Positions 8,593 through 20,570 of a stretch of 64,000 nucleotides of DNA are shown here, in pieces. The notes under the pieces were generated by a model. The model was not told the DNA's origin and searched no databases. It saw only the letters and a list, made by a program, of their open reading frames with translations. The position numbers and the translations under genes were made by a program. Where the stretch lies: assembly GCF_050947875.1 (NCBI RefSeq), contig NC_134568.1, positions 205,678,217 through 205,742,216 of the forward strand. Reading direction: 5' to 3'. The first letter of the stretch is position 1, and the number at the start of each line of letters is the position of its first letter. Origin of the DNA: Dermacentor variabilis (Eukaryota > Arthropoda > Arachnida > Ixodida > Ixodidae).

Positions 8593-11500
8593 TTAATAAT
8601 GGTCCTGAGGAACCGGCGTTAATGTACCTCCCTTTTCAGGGAGTCCCCGTAGCCATCGCGGGCCGCACCCACGTCGGGGTCGGAAGATCGTGGTCCTCCG
8701 CCCTGAGAGGTCGCCGCTCTTAAGGGCTGCCTCCCAGTCGGTTAGAGCGGTTAGCGATGAGCTGCGTAACGCAGGGCATTGCCAGAGCATATGGGATAAA
8801 AAGCAGTACGCCTCCCCACAGTCTGGACAGTGGGGTTCTAAATTAGGCGCGAAGTGACTGAATCGGCCTCTGGAGGTAAATGACCGCGTTTGAAGCATGC
8901 GAAACGCCGACGATTGTGGTCTTTTAAGTTTAGGTTGTGGTAGCGGAAAGGCCCGCCGAGCAAGTTGATAATGTGCCAAGATTTCATAGAAGGTGAGAAG
9001 CGAATCCCTGTACAGTCCTAAGTCGCCGCCCGTGAGTCCACCTGAACCGCCTCGGTGTGTAAGACCTCGCGCACAGTCATGGGCCAACTCATTGGCGTTG
9101 ATAACTTCAGAGTGCACATTGATTCCCATATGGGCCGGGAACCATTTGATGCTATGAAAACCAGCAGCCCACTCGCTGCCGAGGATGGCCGCCGCCTCCT
9201 CTGAGATCGAGCCGGAGGCGAAAGCTCGGGCTGCAGATCTGGAGTCTGTAAAGATATTGGGACGTAGAGGGTCCTTCACTGCTATAACTATAGCGACCTA
9301 CTATTGCAGAAACCTTCCGCACGGATGCTGAGTTAATGAGAGTGCCATTGGAGTCAACCGAAACTACGGCATAGTGATCAGAGCGCTCGTACTGGGCGGC
9401 GTCAACGAAACATGCCAGATTCGGAGTGGCCGCAGCCGCTTTTAACAGGGAACGAGCCCTGGCTACGTGGCGCCCTGCATTGTATTGAGGGTGGACTTTA
9501 CGTGGCATGGGATCTACCTTGAACGTGTCTCGGACAATGGGTGATAGGGTCACGTTGCGCTCCGTGATTTCCTGGTGACCGCATCCAACGGATTCGAGGA
9601 TGCGTCTCCCTGCTCGCGATGATGATAGTCATATTATTTGCGCCACTCGTTGGTCCTCAATCACCTCTGATAGGGTGTTGTGCACGCCTAGTTGCATCAG
9701 ACGCGCGGTGCTGCTGGTGAGTGGTAAACCCAGCACGCGCTTGATGCTTTTGCGCATGAGGGCGTCGATTTTGGCCTCATCCCGTTTAGACTAGCGCAAC
9801 GCGGAGGCTACATAGTTAACGTGGCTCATCAGAAACGCGTGGTAGAGTTTGAGTAGATTGCTCTCGCCTAAACTCCCACTGCGGTTCGAGACCCCGAGGA
9901 TAAGCCGAAACATATTCTCCGTCTTGGAGGTAATGTGGACTATAGTCTGTGAGTTGCCCCCGCGAGATTCCAGCAAGAGTCCGAGGACCCTGATGGTATC
10001 CACTCTGTGGATTTGTTGTCCGTCCCTCGTATAGAGGGCCATGGGAACTTGATCTAAGGGCGTGGAGCCCCTAACCCCCCGTCGGGTGGGCCTATACAAT
10101 AGAATTTCGGACTTGGTTGGTGACAGACTCAGGCCCATGTCTAGTAGGAAGTGTTCTGTGATGTCGAGCGCCTCTTGGAGCGCACTCTCAACTGCAGCGT
10201 CAGACCCTCCCATGCACCACACGGTAATATCATCCGCGTAGAGGGTGTGACCCGTTCCTCTTACTGTGGCCAGTCTGTCCGAGAGGCCCTTTATGGCGAT
10301 GTTAAACAGTAGGGGAGAGATGACCGCCCCTTGCGGGGTGCCTCTCGCTCCCAATGTAAATTCTTTCGATTTGATTTGCCCTATTTTGACAGTGGCCTTG
10401 CGATCCCTGAGGAAGGAGCTAACGTACGCATGGAATCGTGGCCCCAGGTCCAGATCCGAGATGGCGTCTAGCTCGAACCGGTGCGAGATGTTATCAAAAG
10501 CCTTGGATAAGTCTAGAGCAAGGATGCCCCGAGTGTCTCTAGTGTGGACATCAATGATTTGCCTCTTTATAAGTAACATGACGTCCTGTGTGGAGGGTGC
10601 CGGCCGAAAGCCGACCATGTTGTGAGGGAATAACTCATTATTTTCTATGTGCCTAGATATACGGTTGTGAATGACATGTTCGGCCACCTTACCCACGCAG
10701 AACGTGAATGAGATGGGCCGCATGTTCTCCGGCGCAAGAGGTTTGCCTGTTTTCGGGATGAGCACCACTGAGGCTGTCTTCCAGGAGTCGGGGACGAGGC
10801 CCGTTTCCCAAATTTTATTGACCTCCCCGGTGAGCAGCGCAACTGCTTGTTCGTCCAAGTTGCGGAGGAGCTTATTGGAGGTGCCATCCGAGCCCGGTGC
10901 AGAGCGACCGTTGAGCGTTTGGAGCACCTCCCAGATTTCGGATTCCGTGAAGGGGGCGTCGAGCTCTCCCACCGCTCCACCCCCCCCCCCCCCCCCGATA
11001 ACGAGGATAATCCCGTCACCGGAGAGGCCCAGCGGAAGATACTTTTCGGCCAACTCTTGCAGGAGGACGTATTCAAATACGCACGCCGCCTTTTGATTAT
11101 GAACTATGCGATCGATGGCTAGTCTCTGATTGCTTTTGCTTTGCGAATCGTCGAGTAAATGTTTGAGCAGGTTCCATTTGCCCCCAGTTCTCATCTGCCC
11201 ATCAACCGAGGAGCATACTTCATTCCATTGTTGTTTGGACAGTTGGATGGAATGAGTTTCTATTGTACGATTGAGCTCCGCAATTTTCTTACGAAGTCGG
11301 CGGTGGAGTCTGTGTGCTCTCCAGCGGCGCCGGATGGAGTTTTGGGCTTCTAGGAGGTGCGCAAGGCGCGCGTCCATCCGATCTACCTTTAGGTCGGTCT
11401 TAACCACCTTGGTCGCAGCTTGTACGTCCTTCTGTAGTCTTGTGAACAGACTATCGAGATTATCGTAGTCGGTCTGGTCCGCCTTCCGCATTTTCCGGAA

Positions 11501-12209
11501 GGCATCCCAGTCCGTCACTTTAAATTCCCTGGTAGAGGCTGTGCTAATCGTTAGGGTAATCTCCACAATGAAGTGGTCGCTGCCCAGGTTCTCTTGCAAA
11601 TTTTGCCATCCTGCTCCGGGGGCGTTCTTGACGAACGACAGGTCCGGAGTGGTGTCTCGGACTACCGACGTGCCGGTTCGCGTCGGGTAGTGAGCATCCG
11701 TAATCAATTCCACTGAACAGTCAGCAACTGCCTGGACAAGGATTGGCGGGGGTATCCCCAGGCATTGTGGAGGGCATTGAAGTCACCCGCTATCACTATT
11801 GGGGCCCCCTTGCTCAGGGCCACCGCCTTGTCATGATCATGGCGAATGGCTGCCGTTGATCCGACGGCGATCTGTATATGTTCAAAAGAAAGACACTGCT
11901 CTTAAGCCAATTGTTAGGGATAATATCGACCATAATGATTTACGCCCTAGTTTTGCCAATTGGTAATTTGTGTACTTGAAAGGAGCACTTCCGTGCTACC
12001 AAGGCTGCTAAACCCCGCTTTCCTTCCTCCCGCATCGATACAACCCGGTATCCCGGGAAGGTGGGCGCGTCATCGCGAGTTTATTGTAACAGAATTACGT
12101 GCGGTTTGACCGCCTGTGCCGAAACGAATTGCTGTAGCGGAGCTTTGTGCCGTTGGAAACTGGCACAGTTCCACTGCCACACAACCAACTTATTGGGATT
12201 GACCGCCAT
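8593..12209 (-). pseudogene. LINE-1a ORF2: APE endonuclease, reverse transcriptase, RNase H (broken)
   Basis: Starts at the ATG at 12209 (MAVNPNKLVVWQWNC). The endonuclease catalytic Glu of the LLQ-E-T box is replaced by a TAA stop at 12081-12083. GDFNA (near 11780) and GSDH (near 11580) remain. From 11713 to 9791 a 640-codon frame carries RT with APGSDGTSNK, LDLSKAFDN, GTPQGAVISP and YADDI. A G10+ homopolymer near 10981-10996 adds a glycine run. A Trp-to-TAG change near 9792 and a frameshift near 9300 precede RNase H (FVDAAQY, FTDSRSA, WFPAHMG). A C-terminal CX2CX8HX4C motif (CPDCGEAYCFLSHMLWQC) closes it. ORF2 nicks target DNA and primes reverse transcription there. Confidence 0.85.
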
Positions 12210-12818
12210 GGTGATTGCCTTGGATTGGCCATTCCACCGTCTTGTTGACGGGGACGGCGCTTGCGGGTAAAGGTGCCCGACGGGGCTCCCTCGAAGGCTG
12301 TCTAGCCGTAGTTAACGCGGCCTGTGCACTTTCCAGGGACGCCATCCTTTTAAGGAGGGCAGTCACGCTTTCAGCGAGCTGCTGAATTGCCCGCTGCATG
12401 CTTTCTAAGTCTTTGTTATTGGACTCGGTCTCCATAGAGTCAGCGTCCCCCTCTGGGGGCGCGGCCCTACGTTTACCCGAGCGCGCCTGTGGCTCCCCTG
12501 AGGGGGGCACCTGTTGCTCCTCGACTTGCGAGGGGTACGACTTACGGAAATACTCAAAGTCGGCCCTCATCTGCTGCATTTCTGCTTTGAGTCGAGCGTT
12601 CTCTTGCATGAGTTGAGCGACTCTGGGATCAACTTTATGCTCCGGCAATGCTACCTGCGTTACCTTTGAAGCCGGCGTCGTCTGCTTCGACTTGACACGA
12701 TCGGCCCAGGTTGGCGTTTCCTGGATCCGAACCCGGGAGGTAGAGCGCCCTCGGGAACGAGAGCGCCCTCTGGAGAGGCTGCGTTGTCGACCAGAGGGCG
12801 TGACGGAGCGCTCCCTCC
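12190..12818 (-). pseudogene. LINE-1a ORF1, C-terminal half
   Basis: Codes for an RS-repeat stretch (SRGRSRSRGRS), then WADRVKSK and a Glu/Gln/Leu-rich probable coiled coil (near VAQLMQENARLKAEMQQMR). It overlaps the ORF2 start by 20 bp in another frame. Its N-terminal half lies at 21029-22134. The frames join exactly across the 8-bp target duplication of the DNA element (RRE before, RSVTPSG after), so both halves belong to one gene split by an insertion. Confidence 0.85.
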
Positions 12819-12851
12819 TAAAACCCCTTAAACTTCGTAAAGTAGTGACAC
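12819..12851 (+). repeat. Left terminal inverted repeat of the THAP element
   Basis: Starts TAAAACCCC and continues through TTAAACTTCGTAAAGTAGTG. The right end, read inward on the minus strand, has the same core after a four-base insertion near its tip. Confidence 0.8.
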
Positions 12852-13430
12852 TCTCCTCCTCCGCCTTCACTCCTCGTTTCTCCTCTCTTTCACGCTCCCT
12901 CCTCGACCGTGGCGCCGCCTACGATGATCGAGCGCAGCAGACGACCTTTCGCAGAGTGAATGCACGCATAGCAAAACAGGGCTGTTTAGGCGTTCACGTT
13001 GGCTTTCCAGCTCCGCGTAACTTCGTGTACAGCATAGAATTTCTAGTCAGATGCTTATACAAATTCAGTAACGGGCGGCTTTTGTTTCATTTTTTGATAA
13101 ATATTTTTTAAAAACTATCTGAAGGAGTGTTAACGCTGTGCGTTGACGACTGCGAATGTATCGCGTGCCCTACAATTAGGTACGCAACATTTGTCAAGGG
13201 CGTGTCGCAAGATCTTGTTGCGAATGGTTATAAATAACACGTTTACGATCCAATGACAACATCTTGACTTCCAGCAAGCCCTCAGCTTGAAGAATCCGCG
13301 CCGCCCTAACCATGTGAATTCGCGGCGCGTATCAGCTATGACGTACAAAGGCTGACGGAGATCACTGCTCTGAAGGTTTGAAAGTGTATTACAAGCTACA
13401 GTACCGCCAAAGTGGTCAGCTACCGATCAA
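12852..13430. other. Left inner part of the THAP element
   Basis: About 580 bp with an A/T-rich stretch near 13090. Minus-strand frames here (for example 13130-13348) match nothing I recognise; they could be a remnant last exon, which cannot be shown. Confidence 0.4.
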
Positions 13431-13645
13431 GACCAGTCCCGACGCCAGGGACCCAGGACAAGGGTTTCTACGACCACAAGATTGCAAACCCTAACAAGAT
13501 CTTCAGCTGCTCCGTCTGGCCGAGAAACAGGTGCGCCGCAGCTACGAAGGTGCGCGGCGTCGCTGCCGCAGTCCCGGCTCCCGAGGACTTCGCCCAACGA
13601 CTCGCATCCCCGTGAGATCAAGTAAGCGCAGCCCCTCCCCTCATT

Positions 13646-15531
13646 ATGGAGGTAGTAGAGGTTGAGGGCACGGAAATAGCCCCCGAAGGAGTTACCGTTG
13701 AGGCAGGGTGGCTTGTCAGCCACCGTAAGCAACGACAGACTACGCAGGCATCATCCCTACCCATACATGGCTCCCTCCGTGCAACAGCAAGCGCACGCAC
13801 CAAGAGTACCCAGCAGTCCGCACTACGCCCACGCGCACCACGGCAACCACCGAAGAACGATATCAAGATCGTCATACGCCCAAGAGACGGTTTCAACGTG
13901 TCCAAACTAGGAGACGCCCAGATACGCGACTCAATACTACAGATCACGGGCATTACAACCAAGAGGACGACATTTACCGCTCATGCACGGATAATAACGT
14001 CATTGTAGTTAGCACGCCAATCATGTCTAACGCCGAAAAATACTGCCGCATCCGCAGCCTCCCCATCGGAGCAGCCCGCTGCGCAGCCACAGCATACGTC
14101 ACACCGCCGGAGGACACAGCCAAAGGAGTCATACATAACATCCCTGCATATGACACAGAAGAAGACATTACCAACAGTCTCGTTTACAAGAAAAACCCTA
14201 CGATTCTGCAGGCCCGACGAATGGGCAGTACTAATTCAGTGCTCATCGTATTCGACGGAAAGCAAGTACCGTACCATGTCTACTACCACGGAGCAGAATA
14301 CAAATGCTATCTACATAAGAAGCGCATCGAGGTCTGCGACATCTGCGGGACCGTCGGCCACAGGGCCGATGTATGCCCCACTCCAACCCAGAAGAAATGC
14401 AAGAGCTGTGACACAGTAAATCCACCGGCTGATCACCCCTGTCACCCTTGCTGCGCGCTCTGCGGCAAAGGCCACCCGACTGGTGATAAGTCCTGCCATC
14501 GCCGCTTCCAGACACCACACCTCCTACTCCAACGACGATGGCAACGCCTACGACTGGGACAGCAAGGAGCGGACCAGGAGACGGGGTCATCGACTTCAGC
14601 AAATGGAGACTCAGCTCTGCCAACACCGAAGCCGACACCACAACCGCAGGCTCCCGAACGCAGCAACTCACGCGGACGCAGTCGGTCTCGTGGACGCAGC
14701 CGCTCCCGAGGTCGCAGTCAGTCACAAGGACGCAGTCACTCCCGGAGCGGACCGGATTCAACACCACCGCAGCAGCAAGGAAACGCAAGCCTTCGAACGA
14801 CCACAGTTAAAGTGCAAGACACACCCCCCAAGGTAAGCTGGGCCAGCATTGTCTCCCACACAGGTCACACCTCACAACCTATAGCAACCCCAGTGAACAC
14901 AGTTAGTGACGGTACCATGCACAGCTTCATGCATGAGCTCCGATCCTTACGTGCTGAGATACAAGACCTCAAGACAGAAAACGCTAAGCTCAAATCACAA
15001 CTTGCAGACACACAACCCAAACAATTACCATCAAATGCAGACAACCTTCCTGTCCCTGCAATAGATTGCCCGCAAACCACCCAACAAGCAACCCCGCACA
15101 AGCGCAAAGCTCTCGAACCAATCGCAACAGCGGCACCACCAGCATACACTTCAGAAGGAAATGTCAACTGTGAGGCCCTCACTGAGCTGCAACAGCGGAT
15201 AGAACGCAACCTCAACGAAGCAATAGACTGTAAGCTTGCCACGTTGCTCGACGCCTCCATTGCAAATGCTCTCGAACGCGCAATGGACAACCTCCTTACT
15301 GCGAAACTAGAAACGCTACTACTGCCCAGAATTGAGCAAGCCTTTGCGGCAAGAGAACAACAGCGACAGGAAAACATGGACGACACGCGCAAAGTGTTTC
15401 AAGACATGGTCGCGACTCTGGCTCAAAATCACAACACCCGTTTGACAGAATTGGAAAACATCCTACTCCGTCCCAGAGCAGGTCCCCTAAAGAAGCCGTA
15501 CTCGCGTCCCGACAAAGATGGCTGCGAGTAA
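13646..15531 (+). pseudogene. LINE-2s ORF1: nucleic-acid-binding gag-like protein (one frameshift)
   Basis: ORF1 protein coats element RNA. The start at 13646 gives an acidic N-terminus and a conserved segment (NDIKIVIRPRDGFNV). A one-base slip near 13955 shifts to the frame used from 14023. Then come three zinc knuckles around 14332-14505 (CDICGTVGHRADVC, a CX2C pair, CALCGKGHPTGDKSC), a long Arg/Ser repeat (SRGRSRSRGRS, 14670-14760) and two probable coiled coils (LRAEIQDLKTENAKLKSQL and near 15310-15380). The stop TAA overlaps the ORF2 ATG by 14 bp. If the slip is an assembly error, the element would be intact. Confidence 0.85.
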
Positions 15532-18500
15532 TCCAGAACGTGCTACCTACTGCATTTGGCAGTGGAACTGCCGGGGCTTCCGGCGAAAACGAGCACACTT
15601 AGAGCAATATATTACCTCTCTCGCACCACATACTTCCCCCGATGTTATCGCATTACAAGAGACCGGAGTAGCGGCTAAGCTGTCGGGATACGCGGCATAC
15701 ACCGCAGTTTGCGATGACAACCGCAGGCCCCAAGTAACCACACTAGTTAGGCGAAACATTCCGGTTATACAGCATCACACAGGCATTGATACAGCAGCCC
15801 ACATTTTCCTGGAGATCATCCCGTCTGCAAGGCGCAAGCAGCAGAGTCTCTTCATCCTCAATGTGTACAGCAGCCCCAAACAACAACATAGGTTTCTACG
15901 ACTTTTCACCAAAGCAGATCAAGTAGCTAGGGGAGCCCCCCTGCTCATCGTAGGGGACCTAAACGCCCCTACGGTGGCATGGGGATACCCAATGGACCGC
16001 CGAAAGGGAAGACAACTATGGCTTGACGGACAGAATCTAGGTCTTACTCTTGTCACGGATCCAACTTGTCCCACCCGTATGGGAAACAGCGTTAGCAGAG
16101 ACACTACGCCGGACTTAACATTCGCAAAACGAATTCCACAAGCAGACTGGATCAACACACAAGACAACTTGGGCAGCGATCACTATTTAATCCAAACAAC
16201 AGTTCGAGCGGGCCCGCGAAAGCCTAAGGGCCGTCAACTCCGCATAACGAACTGGGACGCTTTCCGGCAGGCCAGAGCCCTCACCTCTTTCTCGGGTACC
16301 CAACCCCCTTTCGAAGATTGGGTCGCATCCTTGCTGCAAGACGCGAGCGAAGCCACTAAATTGGTGCCTAAGGAAGCTAATCTGCAGGAGGCAGATAGCA
16401 AGTTACTGCATATGTGGGAAGCCCTCGCCAGTCTGCAACGCAGATACAAACACAACAAGCTCAACCGAACGCTCAGGAAACGTATTAGTACTCTCACCCT
16501 TCACATCGAAGACTACGCACGACAACTTACTCGTCAAAATTGGCACAGCACATGCGACAGCATGGAGCGGCAACCAAACCTGCCCAAAACGTGGAATATC
16601 CTCCGTTACCTCCTCGATCCGGCCAACAGCAAGAACACACAACAGCACAACTTGCAAAAAATTATTCACACCCATCCGGGCACGGACGCACAAGTTCTTC
16701 AAGAGCTGATAGACCGATACATAGGACCTCAACCTACTACACCCGCTCCAGCATACACAGGCACCGCTAACGACCACCTGGACGCGCCCATACAAGCAGC
16801 AGAAGTGCGGGAAGCCATCCTCGTACTCCGCCCTAACTCGGCCCCGGGACCTGATGGCATTACTAATAAAATGCTTCGCAACCTAGATGAGGATTCTATA
16901 CTAGCCCTCACAGCTTATTTTAACGCATACTGGGAAACTGGAAACCTCCCCTCACAATGGAAAGAAGCCAAAATTATTATGATTCCCAAACCCGGGAAGC
17001 GCCTCCTACTCGAAAACCTCCGCCCTATCTCCCTCACTTCATGTGTCGGAAAGGTCCTCGAACACGTCATCCTCACACGCTTACACAGACATATGAACGA
17101 CAACGACCTCTTCCCCAATACCATGATTGGCTTCCGCCCGAAACTTTCTCCTCAAGATATCATGATTCAGCTCAAGCACCAAATTATCGATGGCGACAAA
17201 AGCTCCAGGCTGGACACCAAAGCCATCTTGGGACTAGACCTAACCAAGGCATTCGATAACGTCACGCATGAGGCCATACTGAACCAACTGGCACAACTTC
17301 AGGTTGGTCATCGAGCATATAACTACGTGAAGAATTTTCTTACAGGTCGCACGGCCACCATTACCATCGGAGGGTTGCAGTCGCCAATTATTCACTTCGG
17401 CAGCAAAGGCACGCCGCAAGGATCGGTTCTATCCCCTTTTCTGTTCAACGTGGCCTTGCTCGGACTACCGCCTGCATTAGCTAGCATCCCCAACCTCAAG
17501 CATAGCCTCTACGCAGACGATATCACCCTGTGGGTCACCGGGGGCGGCGACGGGGACATCCAAAACACGCTGCAGCAAGCCATCAACGAGGTCGTTGCAT
17601 ACGTAGAACCGCGCGGCCTGGCGTGCTCCCCACAGAAATCGGAGCTCCTTCTGTACAAGCCTAATTGGGGAGGTCGACGCCCAGATCCTCACCCGCCCGA
17701 GACTGAACTCCACGTGCCCCAGCAACGCATACCTACTGTACCTAGCATTCGTATCCTTGGCTTACGCATCCAACATAACGGCAGAAACACGGAGATACTC
17801 AAGCGATTAGATAATCATGTACACCAAACCACGCGCCTCATTGCACGCATCGGAAATCGACATCACGGCATGAAAGAAAGCAACCTCATACGCCTAGTAA
17901 CCGCCTACGCCATGAGCAGGATCACCTATGTCGCCCCGTACCTTAGCCTCAATGCAACTGACAAGCTCAAACTCAACACCATGGTCAAGAAGGCTTATAA
18001 ACAAGCCCTACATCTTCCCATCACCACCTCTAACGAGAAACTGGACGCCCTCGGCATCCATAACACCATAGACCAGCTTATTGAAGCGCAGCGTATTAAC
18101 CAATACGAACGACTCGCCAATTCCACCACGGGCAGGCACATTCTAGGCACCCTGGGCATAAACTACACCACCCAATTCGGACCAAAAGTACCCATCCCTC
18201 CAAACATTCGTGCTCAACTAGTTATCCCACCCATACCTCGCAATATGCACCCTGAACACAATCCGGAGCGACGTGCAGAACGAGCTAAACGACTACAAAA
18301 GCGCTACGACCAAGCCGCTGACGTAACCTACGTTGACGCAGCAGAATACCCCAACCAAAATGCCATGGCGGTCGTCGCAGTCGCGGGTTCGCAGTACCGC
18401 CTCGCCGCATCGATATTCACCACGCAACCCGAAGTAGGAGAAGAAACGGCCATCGCTTTGGCTTACGCGGCTACCAATGCACGCTGCATCATAAGCGATT

Positions 18501-19135
18501 CAAAAACGGCCATTCGTAACTACACAAGAGGACTGATAGCACCCCAAGCACAGAAGATTATCTCTGGCACTCCTCCCTCAAGGCAACGCCGCGTGCAGAT
18601 CATCTGGGCCCCTGGTCACCCGGGTCTGGCTGGGAACGAAGCCGCCCACGATGCCGCCCGAGCTCTCGCACACCGGGCGCATCATCCTTCTCCTGCGTCT
18701 TCCGATCCCGACCAGCCCTCTGTTCTGCATCGCGGTCACGCGCGGGACCGAATGGTCACGTTGAGAGAAATTCTCCTGCATTACCGCAGGGAGCGGTTAC
18801 GCTACCCCCCAGCACGCAAAACACTGAATAAGTCTCAATCTACCACTTGGCGACTCGTTCAGACACGAACCTTTCCGAACCCCGTGCTTTGCAACCGCAT
18901 GTACCCCGATGCATACTCTCCACTATGCAAAGCGTGCGAGGCCCGCGCTGACCTCGATCATATTATCTGGCAATGCCCCAAAGCCTCACCCACCAACACC
19001 TCCCACACTAACACACGCATAACTACGGCCGTGCAGTGGGAGACATTGCTGCTCAGCTTGGACCCAGAGGAGCAGCTCTGGGCCGTCCGGATGGCCGAAG
19101 ACGCCGCCAGAAAGCAAGGACTGGCCGCCGTCTGA
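15518..19135 (+). CDS. LINE-2s ORF2: APE endonuclease, reverse transcriptase, RNase H (1205 aa, open)
   Basis: Full-length ORF2 without stops. Endonuclease at about 5-225: WNCRG, catalytic E48 in LQETG, GDLNAP, and GSDHYL near 215. RT: APGPDGITNK near 445, LDLTKAFDN near 570, GTPQGSVLSP near 630 and the YADD box at 665-668. RNase H near 935-1070: D940 (VDAAEY), E in EETAIAL, D in SDSKTAI and D in GNEAAHDAAR, so all four acidic residues are present. A C-terminal CX2CX8HX4C motif begins near residue 1137 (CKACEARADLDHIIWQC). All catalytic motifs are intact, so it may be active or recently active. The start lies within the last codons of ORF1, a common LINE arrangement that suggests reinitiation. 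Confidence 0.92.
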   Translation: MAASNPERATYCIWQWNCRGFRRKRAHLEQYITSLAPHTSPDVIALQETGVAAKLSGYAAYTAVCDDNRRPQVTTLVRRNIPVIQHHTGIDTAAHIFLEIIPSARRKQQSLFILNVYSSPKQQHRFLRLFTKADQVARGAPLLIVGDLNAPTVAWGYPMDRRKGRQLWLDGQNLGLTLVTDPTCPTRMGNSVSRDTTPDLTFAKRIPQADWINTQDNLGSDHYLIQTTVRAGPRKPKGRQLRITNWDAFRQARALTSFSGTQPPFEDWVASLLQDASEATKLVPKEANLQEADSKLLHMWEALASLQRRYKHNKLNRTLRKRISTLTLHIEDYARQLTRQNWHSTCDSMERQPNLPKTWNILRYLLDPANSKNTQQHNLQKIIHTHPGTDAQVLQELIDRYIGPQPTTPAPAYTGTANDHLDAPIQAAEVREAILVLRPNSAPGPDGITNKMLRNLDEDSILALTAYFNAYWETGNLPSQWKEAKIIMIPKPGKRLLLENLRPISLTSCVGKVLEHVILTRLHRHMNDNDLFPNTMIGFRPKLSPQDIMIQLKHQIIDGDKSSRLDTKAILGLDLTKAFDNVTHEAILNQLAQLQVGHRAYNYVKNFLTGRTATITIGGLQSPIIHFGSKGTPQGSVLSPFLFNVALLGLPPALASIPNLKHSLYADDITLWVTGGGDGDIQNTLQQAINEVVAYVEPRGLACSPQKSELLLYKPNWGGRRPDPHPPETELHVPQQRIPTVPSIRILGLRIQHNGRNTEILKRLDNHVHQTTRLIARIGNRHHGMKESNLIRLVTAYAMSRITYVAPYLSLNATDKLKLNTMVKKAYKQALHLPITTSNEKLDALGIHNTIDQLIEAQRINQYERLANSTTGRHILGTLGINYTTQFGPKVPIPPNIRAQLVIPPIPRNMHPEHNPERRAERAKRLQKRYDQAADVTYVDAAEYPNQNAMAVVAVAGSQYRLAASIFTTQPEVGEETAIALAYAATNARCIISDSKTAIRNYTRGLIAPQAQKIISGTPPSRQRRVQIIWAPGHPGLAGNEAAHDAARALAHRAHHPSPASSDPDQPSVLHRGHARDRMVTLREILLHYRRERLRYPPARKTLNKSQSTTWRLVQTRTFPNPVLCNRMYPDAYSPLCKACEARADLDHIIWQCPKASPTNTSHTNTRITTAVQWETLLLSLDPEEQLWAVRMAEDAARKQGLAAV

Positions 19136-19225
19136 GGAAGGGGGGATTGGGGGTTAGTCTCCCGACCCCCGCCACCCCTGAACCCCATCAAGGACATAAC
19201 AAAGTTTTATCTCTCTCTCGTGTCT
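19136..19225 (+). other. 3' UTR and tail of LINE-2s
   Basis: G- and C-rich 3' UTR followed by AACAAAGTTTTATCTCTCTC. Related LINEs in this window end in AATAAAGTT plus a short repeat, so this is read as the tail. The exact end is uncertain. Confidence 0.5.
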
Positions 19226-20570
19226 CAACGTCGACAGAAATAGCACGGCCGATCATCGAGTCGGGAGTCTGCGTACACAAGAAAATAAAATAAGTTTTCA
19301 GCATTCGTGCGCGAAGCGGGAGCGCGATAACAATGCTTGACTCAATCTCAAACAAGACCACTGTGGGCTTCAGTAATTTTTTTCAGGTTAATGACTTATC
19401 ACGAATAACACTTCATCGTGCGTTGGTTTATCCGTTTACTAAGTTACGTACTTGTCGCGAACCGAATTGCACTGAGGTGCATGCACTGAGGACGGTTGCA
19501 CTCACACCGAAGTAAAATTTGCGAGACATGACTTCATTAGTGAAGTCATGATCGCGCAAAGAATGCCCACCCCCCCCCCCATGACGCGGCCGAAATTGCG
19601 GCAAGTGAAATGATGTTTTATCTATAGGTCAAAATTATATGAAACGGCGTTCGAATTGCAAGTTAACAGTTTATTTTCAGCATAGATGCATTACAGATTT
19701 GCCTTTGCAGTCACAAGTCCGTGTTCACCATTTATTGTCTCATTGTGTAAATAAACGCACCAGCCTAAGAGTCCTACAGCAAGCGCGTCTCAATTAGGCA
19801 TAGTGACTAGAAACTAATAGTGGAATGAACGAGCAAGCGAACGACTATACGAGCGCGCGAGCTAAACGAACGAGCAAATGACTAAACGAATGACTAAACG
19901 AGCGTGCGAACGAACGAGCAAATAAGCACGAACGACGACTAAACCAGCCAGGGAACGGGCGGGCGACCGCACGTTTTCTTTGCGAGTGCTCCACCACCGC
20001 ATCTTAAGTTTCGCACACTTTAAAGCTCACGCGAATTAGCACATACGTCTTAATTACCTATGGTGCTGTCGCTCGGCGACGAACGCGTAACACGGTTTCT
20101 GGAGAGCACGCACGCTTTTCATCGGTGCCTCTGTATCGCAAAGCCACCGGGCGACCGCCAACGAGAAACACGAACAAATGACGCAAACAAAGCTATTCTA
20201 TCTAAAGAAGGCTAGTAAGTAACCACAAAAGGCAGAGTTGCTCTCCTTAGGCACTTTCATGATCGAGACTGAAATTTTGTCAAAAGGGCTGCGCTGAATC
20301 TTAAAAATTTCGTGATCATGTTATCGCACGCAACCTCGCGTGCCCGCGAACTCAAGCCGGTTGGCGTACAAAACGATTAAGCGCACCAAATACGACTAAC
20401 GCGACCACGTAGTGCGTATACAAACAAAGCAGACGTTGCGTAAAAATCGTGTTAAAGCGTGCGTACAAATGACAACATGCACAGTGAACTGTGCAATATC
20501 TACTACGTTATTGCCCGCAGCACAATACGCAAGCCTGGTACATACTGTAGAGAGGCTCTGAGATACTCAC
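19226..20570. other. Right inner part of the THAP element, probable intron
   Basis: No coding region recognised. Holds a 10-bp-stem hairpin at 19527-19550 (CATGACTTCA/TGAAGTCATG), a C run at 19569-19579 and a degenerate low-complexity array at 19822-19950. It follows the splice donor of the THAP exon on the minus strand, so an intron is the simplest reading. Confidence 0.45.
19822..19950. repeat. Degenerate simple repeat around CGAACGAGC
   Basis: Short units such as ACGAACGAGCAAATGA and ACTAAACGA recur with changing length, about 130 bp in all. Confidence 0.75.

Larger units (their letters stand above)
13430..19225 (+). mobile_element. LINE-2s, near-intact I-like non-LTR retrotransposon inside the THAP element
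   Basis: Sense-strand element with leader, ORF1 (one frameshift), a complete ORF2 and a short 3' UTR ending in a (TC)n-rich tail at about 19225. It is the innermost and best preserved element of the nest. The 5' limit is approximate: no clear target duplication was found. It belongs to the same broad group as LINE-1a and the LINE at 53735-56730, sharing ORF1 zinc knuckles, RNase H and a C-terminal Cys/His motif, but is clearly a distinct family. Confidence 0.85.

Noticed and set aside
12819..13430. C-terminal exon of a P-type transposase in the left part of the THAP element
   Set aside because: The only long frame (13130-13348, minus) has no recognisable transposase motif.
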